From NCBI RefSeq assembly GCF_033095865.1, contig NZ_AP019365.1, positions 1,895,501 through 1,959,500 on the forward strand: a stretch of 64,000 nucleotides of DNA, in the 5' to 3' direction. Shown here piece after piece: positions 1 through 15,938 of the stretch. This stretch comes from Pseudomonas sp. KU43P (GTDB lineage Bacteria; Pseudomonadota; Gammaproteobacteria; Pseudomonadales; Pseudomonadaceae). The notes below the pieces were generated by a model. It had not been told where the DNA came from. It made no database searches and was given only the letters and a program-made list of their open reading frames with translations. Positions within the stretch are counted from its first letter, which is position 1. Each line of letters opens with the position of its first letter. A program made the position numbers and the translations under genes.

Positions 1-8719
<8,719 letters not shown>

Positions 8720-8761
8720 CTCGGTCTCGCCATCACTGGAGAATTAAGCGTATTGAGAGAG

Positions 8762-8785
8762 ACGAAGGTGCAGCGGGGTGATTTA
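8762..8785 (-). promoter_or_regulatory. Iron-starvation (PvdS) box of the NRPS operon
   Basis: Read on the minus strand this is TAAAT, 16 bases, then CGT, the consensus of promoters used by the PvdS/PfrI extracytoplasmic sigma factors. It ends 43 bp before the NRPS ATG at 8719. The same spacing recurs at four other pyoverdine promoters in the window. Confidence 0.85.
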
Positions 8786-8838
8786 GGCGGGCGGCGAAAC
8801 AGCCGCACCCGGCGCGCACGGGGCGCGCCAGGTGGGGC

Positions 8839-10494
8839 TCAGGCGAGGGCGGGGGCGGGTTCGATCAGCACGTTGCCTGCCTGCAGGCGCACCAACTGAT
8901 CGGCGATGTCGAAGTAACGGTCGTCGTGGGAGATGACGATGATGGTCTTGCCCAGGCGCTTGAGGTCGGGCAGCAGCTCGGTATAGAAAATGCGTCGGAA
9001 GGTCGGGTCCTGGTCGGCGGCCCATTCGTCGAACACCAGTACCGGGCGTTCCTCGAGCCAGGCGTTGATCAGCGCCAGGCGCTTGCGCTGGCCGGTGGAC
9101 AGGTCGGTGGTGCTGAACGCGCCGCCCTCCACCTTGACCTTGTGGGCGATCTCCAGGCGTTCGAGGTAGCGGTTGGCATCGTCGGGGATGTGCGTGTCGC
9201 CCTGCACCACGTCATCGAACAGGTAGTAGTCGGCGAACACCGTGGTGAACAGCTGGCGGTAGTCGTCGCGCTGGGCGGCGTCGATGGCCTGGCCGTTGAG
9301 CAGGATCTGCCCGCGCTGCGGCGGGTACAGGCCCAGCAGCAGCTTGATCAGGGTGGTCTTGCCGCAACCGTTCTCGCCGACCACGAAGACGATGTCGCCT
9401 TGGGCGATGCGCAGGTTCACCGGGCCTACCTGGAACGGCTGGGCGCCTGGGCTGGGCTGGTAGGCGTAGCTCACCTCGCGCAGCTCCAGGCTGTCGACCG
9501 CCACCGGCTTGTTGCCGTGGTCTTCCAGCAGCAGGTGCGGTTCGGGCGAAGAGAACTGCTCGGACAGCTCGGCGATGCGGCGGAAGGCGATCTGCGCCCG
9601 GCTGACCACCGGCAAGGTGCCGATCAGATGCTCCAGCGGGCCTTTCATGTACAGCAGCACCAGCACGAACCCGCTGATAGCCTTGGGCTCGGCACTCGGC
9701 CAGAGGAACTGCAGGGTCAGGCCAAGGCCGATGACCACGAAGAACAACATCGAGCCGAAGCTCTTGGCGATCACGAAGGTGTTGATCGAGCGCACCTGGG
9801 TGGCGCAGATCTCGTCGGCAGTGTCCTGGATGCCCTGGCGGAACATGCGCTGGCGTCGCGGGCGGTGGATGCGCAGTTCCTTGGCGCCTTCGGCCACCGC
9901 GTGGTAGTGCTTCTGCAACCGGTCTTCGGCTTCGCGTGCGGCCATGAAGCCCTTGATGCCGCGGCCGCGGGCAATGTACTGGATGACGCTGCCGATGCCG
10001 ATCGCCAGCAGCATCATCAGGAACATCGGCAGCGACAGCGTGGCCAGGTAACCCAGGCAACCGAGGGTCACGGTCAGCGAGATGGCCAGCGGCGCAAAGG
10101 CGAAGGCGAAGTCGCTGATGGTGTCGACGTCGTGGGTGAGCACCGGGATCAGCCGGTGGCTGCGAAAGCGCTCGATCTGCTCGATGGGCGCCGACAGCAC
10201 TTTCTCGCCCAGGGCTTTGCGCAGCTTGGCAATGATGTGCTGGCCGACGTAGTTGGTGCCGATGTCCGAGCAGATGGAGCTGGCCAGGGCCAGTGCGCAT
10301 AGGCCGGCAAAGCCCAGCACCACGCTGTTGCTCAGGCCGCCCTCGGCGTGCAGGCCGCTGTTGATGGTGGCCAGCAGCGCGGTGACGCTGAGGCCACCGA
10401 CCATGCCCATGGCAATGGACAGGCTGACGATCGGCCAGAAGGGTTTGAGCAGGATGAACAGCTCGCTCAGGGCCCCGCGGGGTTTGGAGGTCAT
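8839..10494 (-). CDS. pvdE: Pyoverdine precursor ABC exporter PvdE
   Basis: A 551-residue fused ABC exporter of the cyclic-peptide-transporter type. It moves the acylated ferribactin precursor from the cytoplasm to the periplasm, where maturation occurs. An N-terminal membrane domain with about six segments occupies residues 15-310. The nucleotide-binding domain has Walker A GENGCGKTT, signature LSTGQRKRL and Walker B VLVFDEWAADQDP. Length matches the family (about 550). It sits between the NRPS genes and pvdO, and has its own PvdS box 39 bp upstream, so it need not depend on the pvdMNO transcript. In many pseudomonads fpvA lies just downstream of pvdE; here the NRPS follows after 119 bp instead. 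Confidence 0.95.
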   Translation of the reverse strand: MTSKPRGALSELFILLKPFWPIVSLSIAMGMVGGLSVTALLATINSGLHAEGGLSNSVVLGFAGLCALALASSICSDIGTNYVGQHIIAKLRKALGEKVLSAPIEQIERFRSHRLIPVLTHDVDTISDFAFAFAPLAISLTVTLGCLGYLATLSLPMFLMMLLAIGIGSVIQYIARGRGIKGFMAAREAEDRLQKHYHAVAEGAKELRIHRPRRQRMFRQGIQDTADEICATQVRSINTFVIAKSFGSMLFFVVIGLGLTLQFLWPSAEPKAISGFVLVLLYMKGPLEHLIGTLPVVSRAQIAFRRIAELSEQFSSPEPHLLLEDHGNKPVAVDSLELREVSYAYQPSPGAQPFQVGPVNLRIAQGDIVFVVGENGCGKTTLIKLLLGLYPPQRGQILLNGQAIDAAQRDDYRQLFTTVFADYYLFDDVVQGDTHIPDDANRYLERLEIAHKVKVEGGAFSTTDLSTGQRKRLALINAWLEERPVLVFDEWAADQDPTFRRIFYTELLPDLKRLGKTIIVISHDDRYFDIADQLVRLQAGNVLIEPAPALA

Positions 10495-10533
10495 GATGGA
10501 TTCCTGGATCAGAGGCGTGAGTACACCGTTAGG

Positions 10534-10557
10534 ACGAGTGGCCCGAAAGGCAATTTA
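10534..10557 (-). promoter_or_regulatory. Iron-starvation (PvdS) box of pvdE
   Basis: Minus-strand TAAAT-N16-CGT located in the 73-bp gap between pvdO and pvdE, 39 bp upstream of the pvdE start. It gives pvdE an iron-regulated promoter separate from pvdMNO. Confidence 0.82.
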
Positions 10558-10567
10558 AGTGCTGGCC

Positions 10568-11449
10568 CTACAGCTCCCGAACCACCCGAAAGCCCAGCCA
10601 GTCGCCCAGGCGGCCGGGGGTATTGGTGTTGCGGTTGCCCGAGCGGGAGAAGATCGGCGCCTCGCCCCAGTCGTTGCCGCGGATGCTCACGACCTTGCAG
10701 CTGCCTTCGGCGCGGTGGGCCTGGCCCCAGGCACTGCCGTCGGCGGGCGCGCCCTGGTAGCTGTTGTGGTAGCAGTCGGCGACCCATTCGTAGACGTTGC
10801 CGTGCATGTCGTAAACGCCGAAGGCATTGGCCGGGAAGCTGCCCACCGGCGAGCTGAAGCTGAAGCCGTCCTTGGGGCCGTAGACGTTGGCGTGCTGGCT
10901 GATTTCCAGGGTGGCGTCAGGGTCGAGCGGGAAGGGGAACATGCCGTTGCTGCCGCCACGGGCGGCGTATTCGCGCTCGGCCTCGTTGACCATGCGGTAG
11001 TGCTTGCCGGTCTTCTTCGACAGCCAGGCCACGTAGTCCTGCACGTCGTGGTAGCTCATGCACACCGCCGGTTGCCGCGGGCCTTGCTTGTAGCTGGGCT
11101 TGCTGGCGGTGCAGCGCCGGCCGGGGCGCTCGTCGCCGTCTTCGATGCGGGTGCCGCTGGCCTTGAGGTAGGCGTCCCACTCCCCGGCGGTGACCTGGAA
11201 GCGGCTGATGGCGAAGGGCTTGGCGAAGGTCACCGGGTGCTGCGGGCCTTCGTCGTCCTGGCGGCCCATTTCGTCGGGCGGGGTGCCCATGGTGAAGGTG
11301 CCGGCGGGCAGCACCACCATTTCCGGGCAGAGCGTGTCGCAGTCACGGAACACGTTGCCGGGGCTGTCGACGGTTGGCGCAGCCAGGGCCGGCAGGCTGC
11401 AGGTGGCCAGCAGGGCGGCCAGGGTCAGGCGGTTCAGGGGAGCAGTCAT
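10568..11449 (-). CDS. pvdO: Pyoverdine maturation protein PvdO (FGE-sulfatase family)
   Basis: A 293-residue periplasmic protein with a Sec-type signal peptide ending near SLPALA-AP (about residue 24). The rest is a formylglycine-generating-enzyme/sulfatase-modifying domain, seen in VVLPAGTFTMG near the start, YDMHGNVYEWVADC in the middle and a WLGFRVVREL end. PvdO is reported to catalyse the last oxidation of the chromophore, from dihydropyoverdine to pyoverdine. The reading frame extends further upstream, but the ATG at 11449 is chosen because it directly precedes the signal peptide and lies 14 bp after the pvdN stop. It is the third gene of pvdM-pvdN-pvdO. Confidence 0.93.
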   Translation of the reverse strand: MTAPLNRLTLAALLATCSLPALAAPTVDSPGNVFRDCDTLCPEMVVLPAGTFTMGTPPDEMGRQDDEGPQHPVTFAKPFAISRFQVTAGEWDAYLKASGTRIEDGDERPGRRCTASKPSYKQGPRQPAVCMSYHDVQDYVAWLSKKTGKHYRMVNEAEREYAARGGSNGMFPFPLDPDATLEISQHANVYGPKDGFSFSSPVGSFPANAFGVYDMHGNVYEWVADCYHNSYQGAPADGSAWGQAHRAEGSCKVVSIRGNDWGEAPIFSRSGNRNTNTPGRLGDWLGFRVVREL

Positions 11450-11463
11450 GGGCAATGCCTTGT

Positions 11464-12735
11464 TCACAGGTTGCGAGTGATCAGGGCCATGGCCCGATCG
11501 ATCTGCTGCTCGTCGTTGAGCAGGCTGGGGGCCAGGCGAATCACCGGGCCGACGTCGCGGTACACGGCGTCGCACATCACCTTGTTGGCGGTGAGGTCGG
11601 CGGCGACGGCGTCGACGTTGCGGTCCTTGATGCGGAAGAAGGTGAAGCCTGCGCTATGGCGTTCGCTGCGCGGGGTCACCAGCTGGATCTGGCGGTGCTC
11701 GGTGAGGCGCTCTTTGAGCAGGCTGTTGAGCTGGTGGATGCGTTGCTGCACGTCGGCCTTGCCCAGCTCCAGGTGCAGCTTGAAGGCTTCGCCGGCAGCC
11801 CAGCGGTGTTCGAAGGCGTGGTAGCCGCCTGGGGTCATGATGGTGGCGAAGTCTTCGTCGCGGGAGAAGGTGGCGAAGGTCGGCGTCAGGTGCTCCATGC
11901 CGGTGGAGGCGGCGCAGATGATGCCGGTGCCGCGTGGGCCGAACATCCATTTGTGGGTGCCGGCGATGAAGTAGTCGCAGTTGAAGTCGGCGAAGCGTGC
12001 GTTCTCCACGCCGAAGCCGTGCACGCCGTCGACCACGTAGAGGATGCGCTCGGCTTCGCTGCGGTTGCGATTGTGCTGGCGCACCAGCGCGCCGATCTCG
12101 CCCACCGGCAGCTTGACGCCACTGCCGGAGTGCACCCAGGTCATGCCCAGCACCCGGGTCTGAGGGCCGATGGCGTTGTCCAGGGTGCTCAGGACCTGGT
12201 CGGTGGACACCGTCCAGGGGTCGTCGAACAGGCGGATCTTGCGCACTGCCGTGCCCTGGCGCTGGGTGCGGAAGGCCAGTGCCTTGTGGGTGGAGTAGTG
12301 CTCGTGCTCGGTGACCAGGATTTCCTGGTCGGCGCCTACCTTGAGGCCGCCGTAGATCATCGCCAGGCCCTCGGTGGTGCTTCCGGTCAGGGCGACCTGG
12401 CGAGGCTGCACCTCCAGGTAGCGCCCGGCCCATTCACGCACTTCGTCCTCGCGCTTCCATTCGTACTGGCTTTCCCAGTCCATCAGCGCGGCGGGGTTGC
12501 GGTCGAGGTCGGCGCGGTGGCGATCGATCGCCGCCTGCACCGGGCGCGGGTGGGCGGTGACCAGGAAGTTGGCGAAATGCGCCACCTGTGGGTCGAGCGC
12601 AAACAGCGTGCGCAGGTTGCGCCATTTGTCTGCGCCCGTGAGCGGGGTGTCGGTGCTGGCCAGGGCATTGGGCAGCAGGGGCAGGCCGGCGGCCAGCAGG
12701 CCGGCCTGTTTGAGGAAGGTGCGGCGGTTGCTCAT
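11464..12735 (-). CDS. pvdN: Periplasmic PLP-dependent enzyme PvdN (Tat substrate)
   Basis: A 423-residue class V aminotransferase-fold protein. The start at 12735 places a twin-arginine signal (SNRRTFLKQAG) at the N-terminus, which fits export of a folded, PLP-loaded enzyme by the Tat pathway. The PLP lysine is expected in GTHKWMFGPRGTG. PvdN is known to convert the glutamate side chain on the pyoverdine chromophore to the succinamide form. The gene lies 17 bp after pvdM and 14 bp before pvdO, so all three should be on one transcript from the PvdS box at 14179-14202. Confidence 0.94.
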   Translation of the reverse strand: MSNRRTFLKQAGLLAAGLPLLPNALASTDTPLTGADKWRNLRTLFALDPQVAHFANFLVTAHPRPVQAAIDRHRADLDRNPAALMDWESQYEWKREDEVREWAGRYLEVQPRQVALTGSTTEGLAMIYGGLKVGADQEILVTEHEHYSTHKALAFRTQRQGTAVRKIRLFDDPWTVSTDQVLSTLDNAIGPQTRVLGMTWVHSGSGVKLPVGEIGALVRQHNRNRSEAERILYVVDGVHGFGVENARFADFNCDYFIAGTHKWMFGPRGTGIICAASTGMEHLTPTFATFSRDEDFATIMTPGGYHAFEHRWAAGEAFKLHLELGKADVQQRIHQLNSLLKERLTEHRQIQLVTPRSERHSAGFTFFRIKDRNVDAVAADLTANKVMCDAVYRDVGPVIRLAPSLLNDEQQIDRAMALITRNL

Positions 12736-12752
12736 GGTAAGGCGGGCTCGCT

Positions 12753-14099
12753 TCAGCGGTTGGCGACGGGGAGGGCGGCTTTTTGCACTTGGGCCCAGGC
12801 GCGCAGGAAGTTGCCCGCCCAGAGTTTGGCGATGTCGGCTTCGCTGTAGCCGCGGGTGAGCAGCTCGGCGGTGACATTGCGGATCTCGCTGACGTCCTTC
12901 CAGCCGTCCAGGCCGCCGCCGTCGTTGAAGTCCGAGGCGATGCCGACGTGGTCGATGCCAACCTTCTTCACTGTGTAGTCGATGGCGTCGACATACTGCT
13001 TGAGGGTGGCCTTGGGCTCTTCGTCGAGGATGCTGTAAAGCGAGCTTGCGTACTCGCCGAAGCGGGCTTCTGGCCAGATCGCAATCACCGCGTCGCCCGG
13101 CATCAGGGCATTGGCCAGACCTTGCAGGGGTTGCAGATCGAAGCGCGCCCGCAGGGCGTCGAGCTTGTCCACCACCGGTTGGGTCAGGGGTTTGAGGTAC
13201 TGGCCGAAACCGACCACCTGGATCACGCCGCCGCTGTCCTTGATCAGCTGCATTTCCTTGTCGGAAAGGTTGCGCGGGATGTCCACGAAGGCCCGCGGTG
13301 CCGAGTGCGAGGCCACCAGCGGCGCGCGCGACAGGCGGGCGACGTCTTCCAGGGCGAGGGTGGACATCTGCGAGACGTCGATGATCACGCCCAGGTCGTT
13401 CAGGCGCTTGACCGCCTGCTCGCCCAGTGGTGACAGGCCGCCCAGCGCGTCGGCAGTGTCGTTGAAGAACGGCAGCGGTCGCGAGGAGTCGGCCCAATCG
13501 TTGTTGCCGACATAGCTGAAGCCGAACATGCGCATGCCGCGTGCGGCCCACAGGTCGAGCTGCGACAAGTCGTGGCCCAGCGGGTAGGCGTTGAGCATGC
13601 TGATGAAGATGGCGAACTTGCCTTCGCCGTTCAGGCGCCGGAAGTCGTCGGGGGTGTAGGCGATGCCGACCTGGTTGGGGAAGTCACGGACCATGCCGGT
13701 GATGATCTTGTAGCGCGCTTCCTGCTCTTGCCGGGCGGCGTCGACGAAGCCTGCGGTGGGGCGGTGCGGGGCATTGGCGCCGTTCCAGATTTCCGGCCAG
13801 CCGAACACCGTCAGGGCCGCGCCCGACAGACGCCCGCGGTTGGCCTTGGCCAGGTCGAACTGGCCAGGGCCGTCCTTGTCCGCTTCGTGGCCGGCGCTGC
13901 CCAGCGCCAGCGGCACGGTGACGTGGCTGTCGAACGAGAGCATGTGGTCGTGCAGCGCCTCGGCCTGCTGGACGATCTTCAGCGGGTAGCCTGCGTGCAG
14001 GTGGCGCCAGTAGAAGTAACCGGCGGCACTCCCCAGGGCGACCGTCAGGGCCAGGGGAAGGCCAATGTACAGGGCTTTGCGGGAGCGGGTCTTGGTCAT
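12753..14099 (-). CDS. pvdM: Dipeptidase-like pyoverdine maturation protein PvdM
   Basis: A 448-residue protein with an N-terminal signal or anchor segment (about residues 9-30) and a renal-dipeptidase fold. Family landmarks are present: DSHVTVP, IIDVSQMS, ASHSAPRAF, IPRNLSD and VGIASDFNDGG. Several usual zinc ligands look replaced: the HxD motif reads HVT, and the DLSH-type motif reads DVSQ. This suggests it is not an ordinary dipeptidase. PvdM is reported to be required for the PvdP-dependent oxidation of ferribactin in the periplasm. I chose the ATG at 14099 because GAG lies six bases upstream; an in-frame ATG at 14105 is an alternative. First gene of pvdMNO. Confidence 0.92.
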   Translation of the reverse strand: MTKTRSRKALYIGLPLALTVALGSAAGYFYWRHLHAGYPLKIVQQAEALHDHMLSFDSHVTVPLALGSAGHEADKDGPGQFDLAKANRGRLSGAALTVFGWPEIWNGANAPHRPTAGFVDAARQEQEARYKIITGMVRDFPNQVGIAYTPDDFRRLNGEGKFAIFISMLNAYPLGHDLSQLDLWAARGMRMFGFSYVGNNDWADSSRPLPFFNDTADALGGLSPLGEQAVKRLNDLGVIIDVSQMSTLALEDVARLSRAPLVASHSAPRAFVDIPRNLSDKEMQLIKDSGGVIQVVGFGQYLKPLTQPVVDKLDALRARFDLQPLQGLANALMPGDAVIAIWPEARFGEYASSLYSILDEEPKATLKQYVDAIDYTVKKVGIDHVGIASDFNDGGGLDGWKDVSEIRNVTAELLTRGYSEADIAKLWAGNFLRAWAQVQKAALPVANR

Positions 14100-14178
14100 T
14101 GCCATCTCGTTGCGCGTTGATCGGGTGGGCCTTGCGCCGCAGCGGCTGGGCACGGCCAGGGCTTGGGTATGAGGTTGA

Positions 14179-14202
14179 ACGAACGACGACGGGGCAAATT
14201 TA
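14179..14202 (-). promoter_or_regulatory. Iron-starvation (PvdS) box of pvdMNO
   Basis: Minus-strand TAAAT-N16-CGT in the 210-bp divergent region between pvdM and pvdP, 79 bp upstream of the pvdM start. Confidence 0.83.
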
Positions 14203-14230
14203 TCGACGACGCTGCTGCGTGCCGGCCCGT

Positions 14231-14254
14231 TAAATTTCGCTGCGCGGGCAACGT
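14231..14254 (+). promoter_or_regulatory. Iron-starvation (PvdS) box of pvdP
   Basis: Plus-strand TAAAT-N16-CGT, 55 bp upstream of the pvdP start. It is back-to-back with the pvdMNO box, 28 bp apart, so both maturation units should switch on together under iron limitation. Confidence 0.85.
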
Positions 14255-14309
14255 TCTAGCCTTGGACAGGCCGTGCTTCATGGCCGCAACGAATGCTCAG
14301 GTAGTGGCA

Positions 14310-15938
14310 ATGACGATTTCTCGACGCGGGTTCATCGCCGGTGTGGCATTGACGGGCGTGGTAGTACCCGGTGCGCTCTATGCGCGGCACGTGCAGCGCC
14401 AGCAGTTCGACGAGCAGTTCCCGGAAACCCCGGGCGAGGCCGTGGTGGAACTGGCCGATGCACCCCTGCAGCAGTTGGGCGATACCTTGCGCGGGATCTG
14501 GCGCTGGACCTGCCATGGCGAAGATGCCGGCCTGCAAGGCTTACCTGAGGGTGAGCTGGAGCTGCTGCTGGACGTGGCGCCGAGTGGGCGCGGTCTGCGC
14601 GGCTACCTGGACACGCCCGAGCGCCTGCGCAGCGAACAGGCGCCACGCTACCGGGTACTGGGCGACTTGCTGACGGACAAGCCCGGCACCTTGCGCTGGC
14701 GCCTGTTTGCCACCCAAGCCGGCGACGATCAGGCCCACTATGAGTGCCAGGTGGTGCTCGACGAAGCCTGGGGCGGCCTTGGCAATGCCGGGCCGGCCAG
14801 CCTCAACGGGCGGATTGCCCGGCTCGACCGGGCACTGACGCTGCCGTTGCAGGACAATCAGTTCCTGGCGGTTAAGCGCACCTTCCCCGAACCCCGGGAA
14901 ACGACTCCTTTGTCACCCGCCCTGCTGGCCTGGTTGGTGGCGCCGGAGCATCGGCTGTTCCATCAGTTGTGGCATGCGTCGCGTGACAAGTGGCACAAGC
15001 TGGACAAGGACAAGCAGGCGTCACTGCGTGGCCTGGGCTGGCAGCCGGGGCCGCGTGACCAGGAGCGCGATGCCCGTGGCCGGCACAAGGATCGCAACGG
15101 CTCGGGGGTCGACTTCTTCTTCATGCACCGGCACATGCTGCGCGCCGCCCGTGCCCTGCAGGACCTGCCATCGTGGCCGCGCTTTCCGTTACCGCAGCCG
15201 GAGCTCGAGCGCGACCGTGCCGGTTTCGTGCGTTACTTCGACAACCAGGATGGCAATGCCTTGCCGCCCACCTGGCTGGCGCCGAGCGATGCGCAGTACA
15301 CCCAGTGGGTGCGCGACATCAAGACGCCCGATACCTATCACGGCAATTTTCAGGTGTGGGAGTCGCGCTACAGCGACCCGCACTACCTGAGCACGCTGAC
15401 CCTTGGCCAGTTCGGCTCGGAGATGGAGCTGGGCCTGCATGACTGGTTGCACATGCGTTGGGCCTCGGTGCCGCGTGACCCGTCCAATGGCATGCCAGTG
15501 CCGTTCGCGCGTGCGCCGGAGGACTTCGCGGCACGCTGGTTCGAGGCGCAGAACGACTTTCTGGGCGACCCGTTTTCATCCCATGTGAACCCGGTGTTCT
15601 GGCATTTTCATGGCTGGATCGATGACCGCATCGAGGATTGGTTCAGGGCCCACGAGCGTTTGCACCCGGGCCAGGTCCGGCGCACCGAAGTCAATGGCGT
15701 GCCGTGGTTCGCCAAAGGGCCGTGGGTCGAGGTGGCCGACCCTTGGTTGGGGCCGGATACCCATGGTTGCTCGACGGTGCCGGGGCTGAGGCCGGGGCGC
15801 AGTGTGGAGATGGACCCGGAAACCATGAAGCTGGCGTTGCGGATCATTTTTGGTGATGACGACCTGTTTGCCAGGTTGAAGCCGAAGGTGCCACAGCGGC
15901 CTTGGTATGCGCGCAATCTGAAACTGGCAAAACGCTGA
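14310..15938 (+). CDS. pvdP: Pyoverdine tyrosinase PvdP
   Basis: A 542-residue copper tyrosinase, close to the 544 residues of the P. aeruginosa protein. It oxidises the tyrosine-derived part of ferribactin and drives ring closure to dihydropyoverdine in the periplasm. The start at 14310 gives a twin-arginine signal (MTISRRGFIAG) and has AGG about nine bases upstream; the frame is open further upstream but without a signal. Histidine-rich tyrosinase motifs are visible in the second half: FHQLWHASRDKWH, FMHRHMLRAA, GLHDWLHMRW and NPVFWHFHGWIDDR. The last 37 codons are the start of the 444-bp unit repeated downstream, but the gene itself is intact. Confidence 0.94.
   Translation: MTISRRGFIAGVALTGVVVPGALYARHVQRQQFDEQFPETPGEAVVELADAPLQQLGDTLRGIWRWTCHGEDAGLQGLPEGELELLLDVAPSGRGLRGYLDTPERLRSEQAPRYRVLGDLLTDKPGTLRWRLFATQAGDDQAHYECQVVLDEAWGGLGNAGPASLNGRIARLDRALTLPLQDNQFLAVKRTFPEPRETTPLSPALLAWLVAPEHRLFHQLWHASRDKWHKLDKDKQASLRGLGWQPGPRDQERDARGRHKDRNGSGVDFFFMHRHMLRAARALQDLPSWPRFPLPQPELERDRAGFVRYFDNQDGNALPPTWLAPSDAQYTQWVRDIKTPDTYHGNFQVWESRYSDPHYLSTLTLGQFGSEMELGLHDWLHMRWASVPRDPSNGMPVPFARAPEDFAARWFEAQNDFLGDPFSSHVNPVFWHFHGWIDDRIEDWFRAHERLHPGQVRRTEVNGVPWFAKGPWVEVADPWLGPDTHGCSTVPGLRPGRSVEMDPETMKLALRIIFGDDDLFARLKPKVPQRPWYARNLKLAKR

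Noticed and set aside
12753..13551. Minus-strand extension of the pvdN frame upstream of 12735
   Set aside because: The extension overlaps pvdM out of frame; the Tat signal at 12735 marks the true start.
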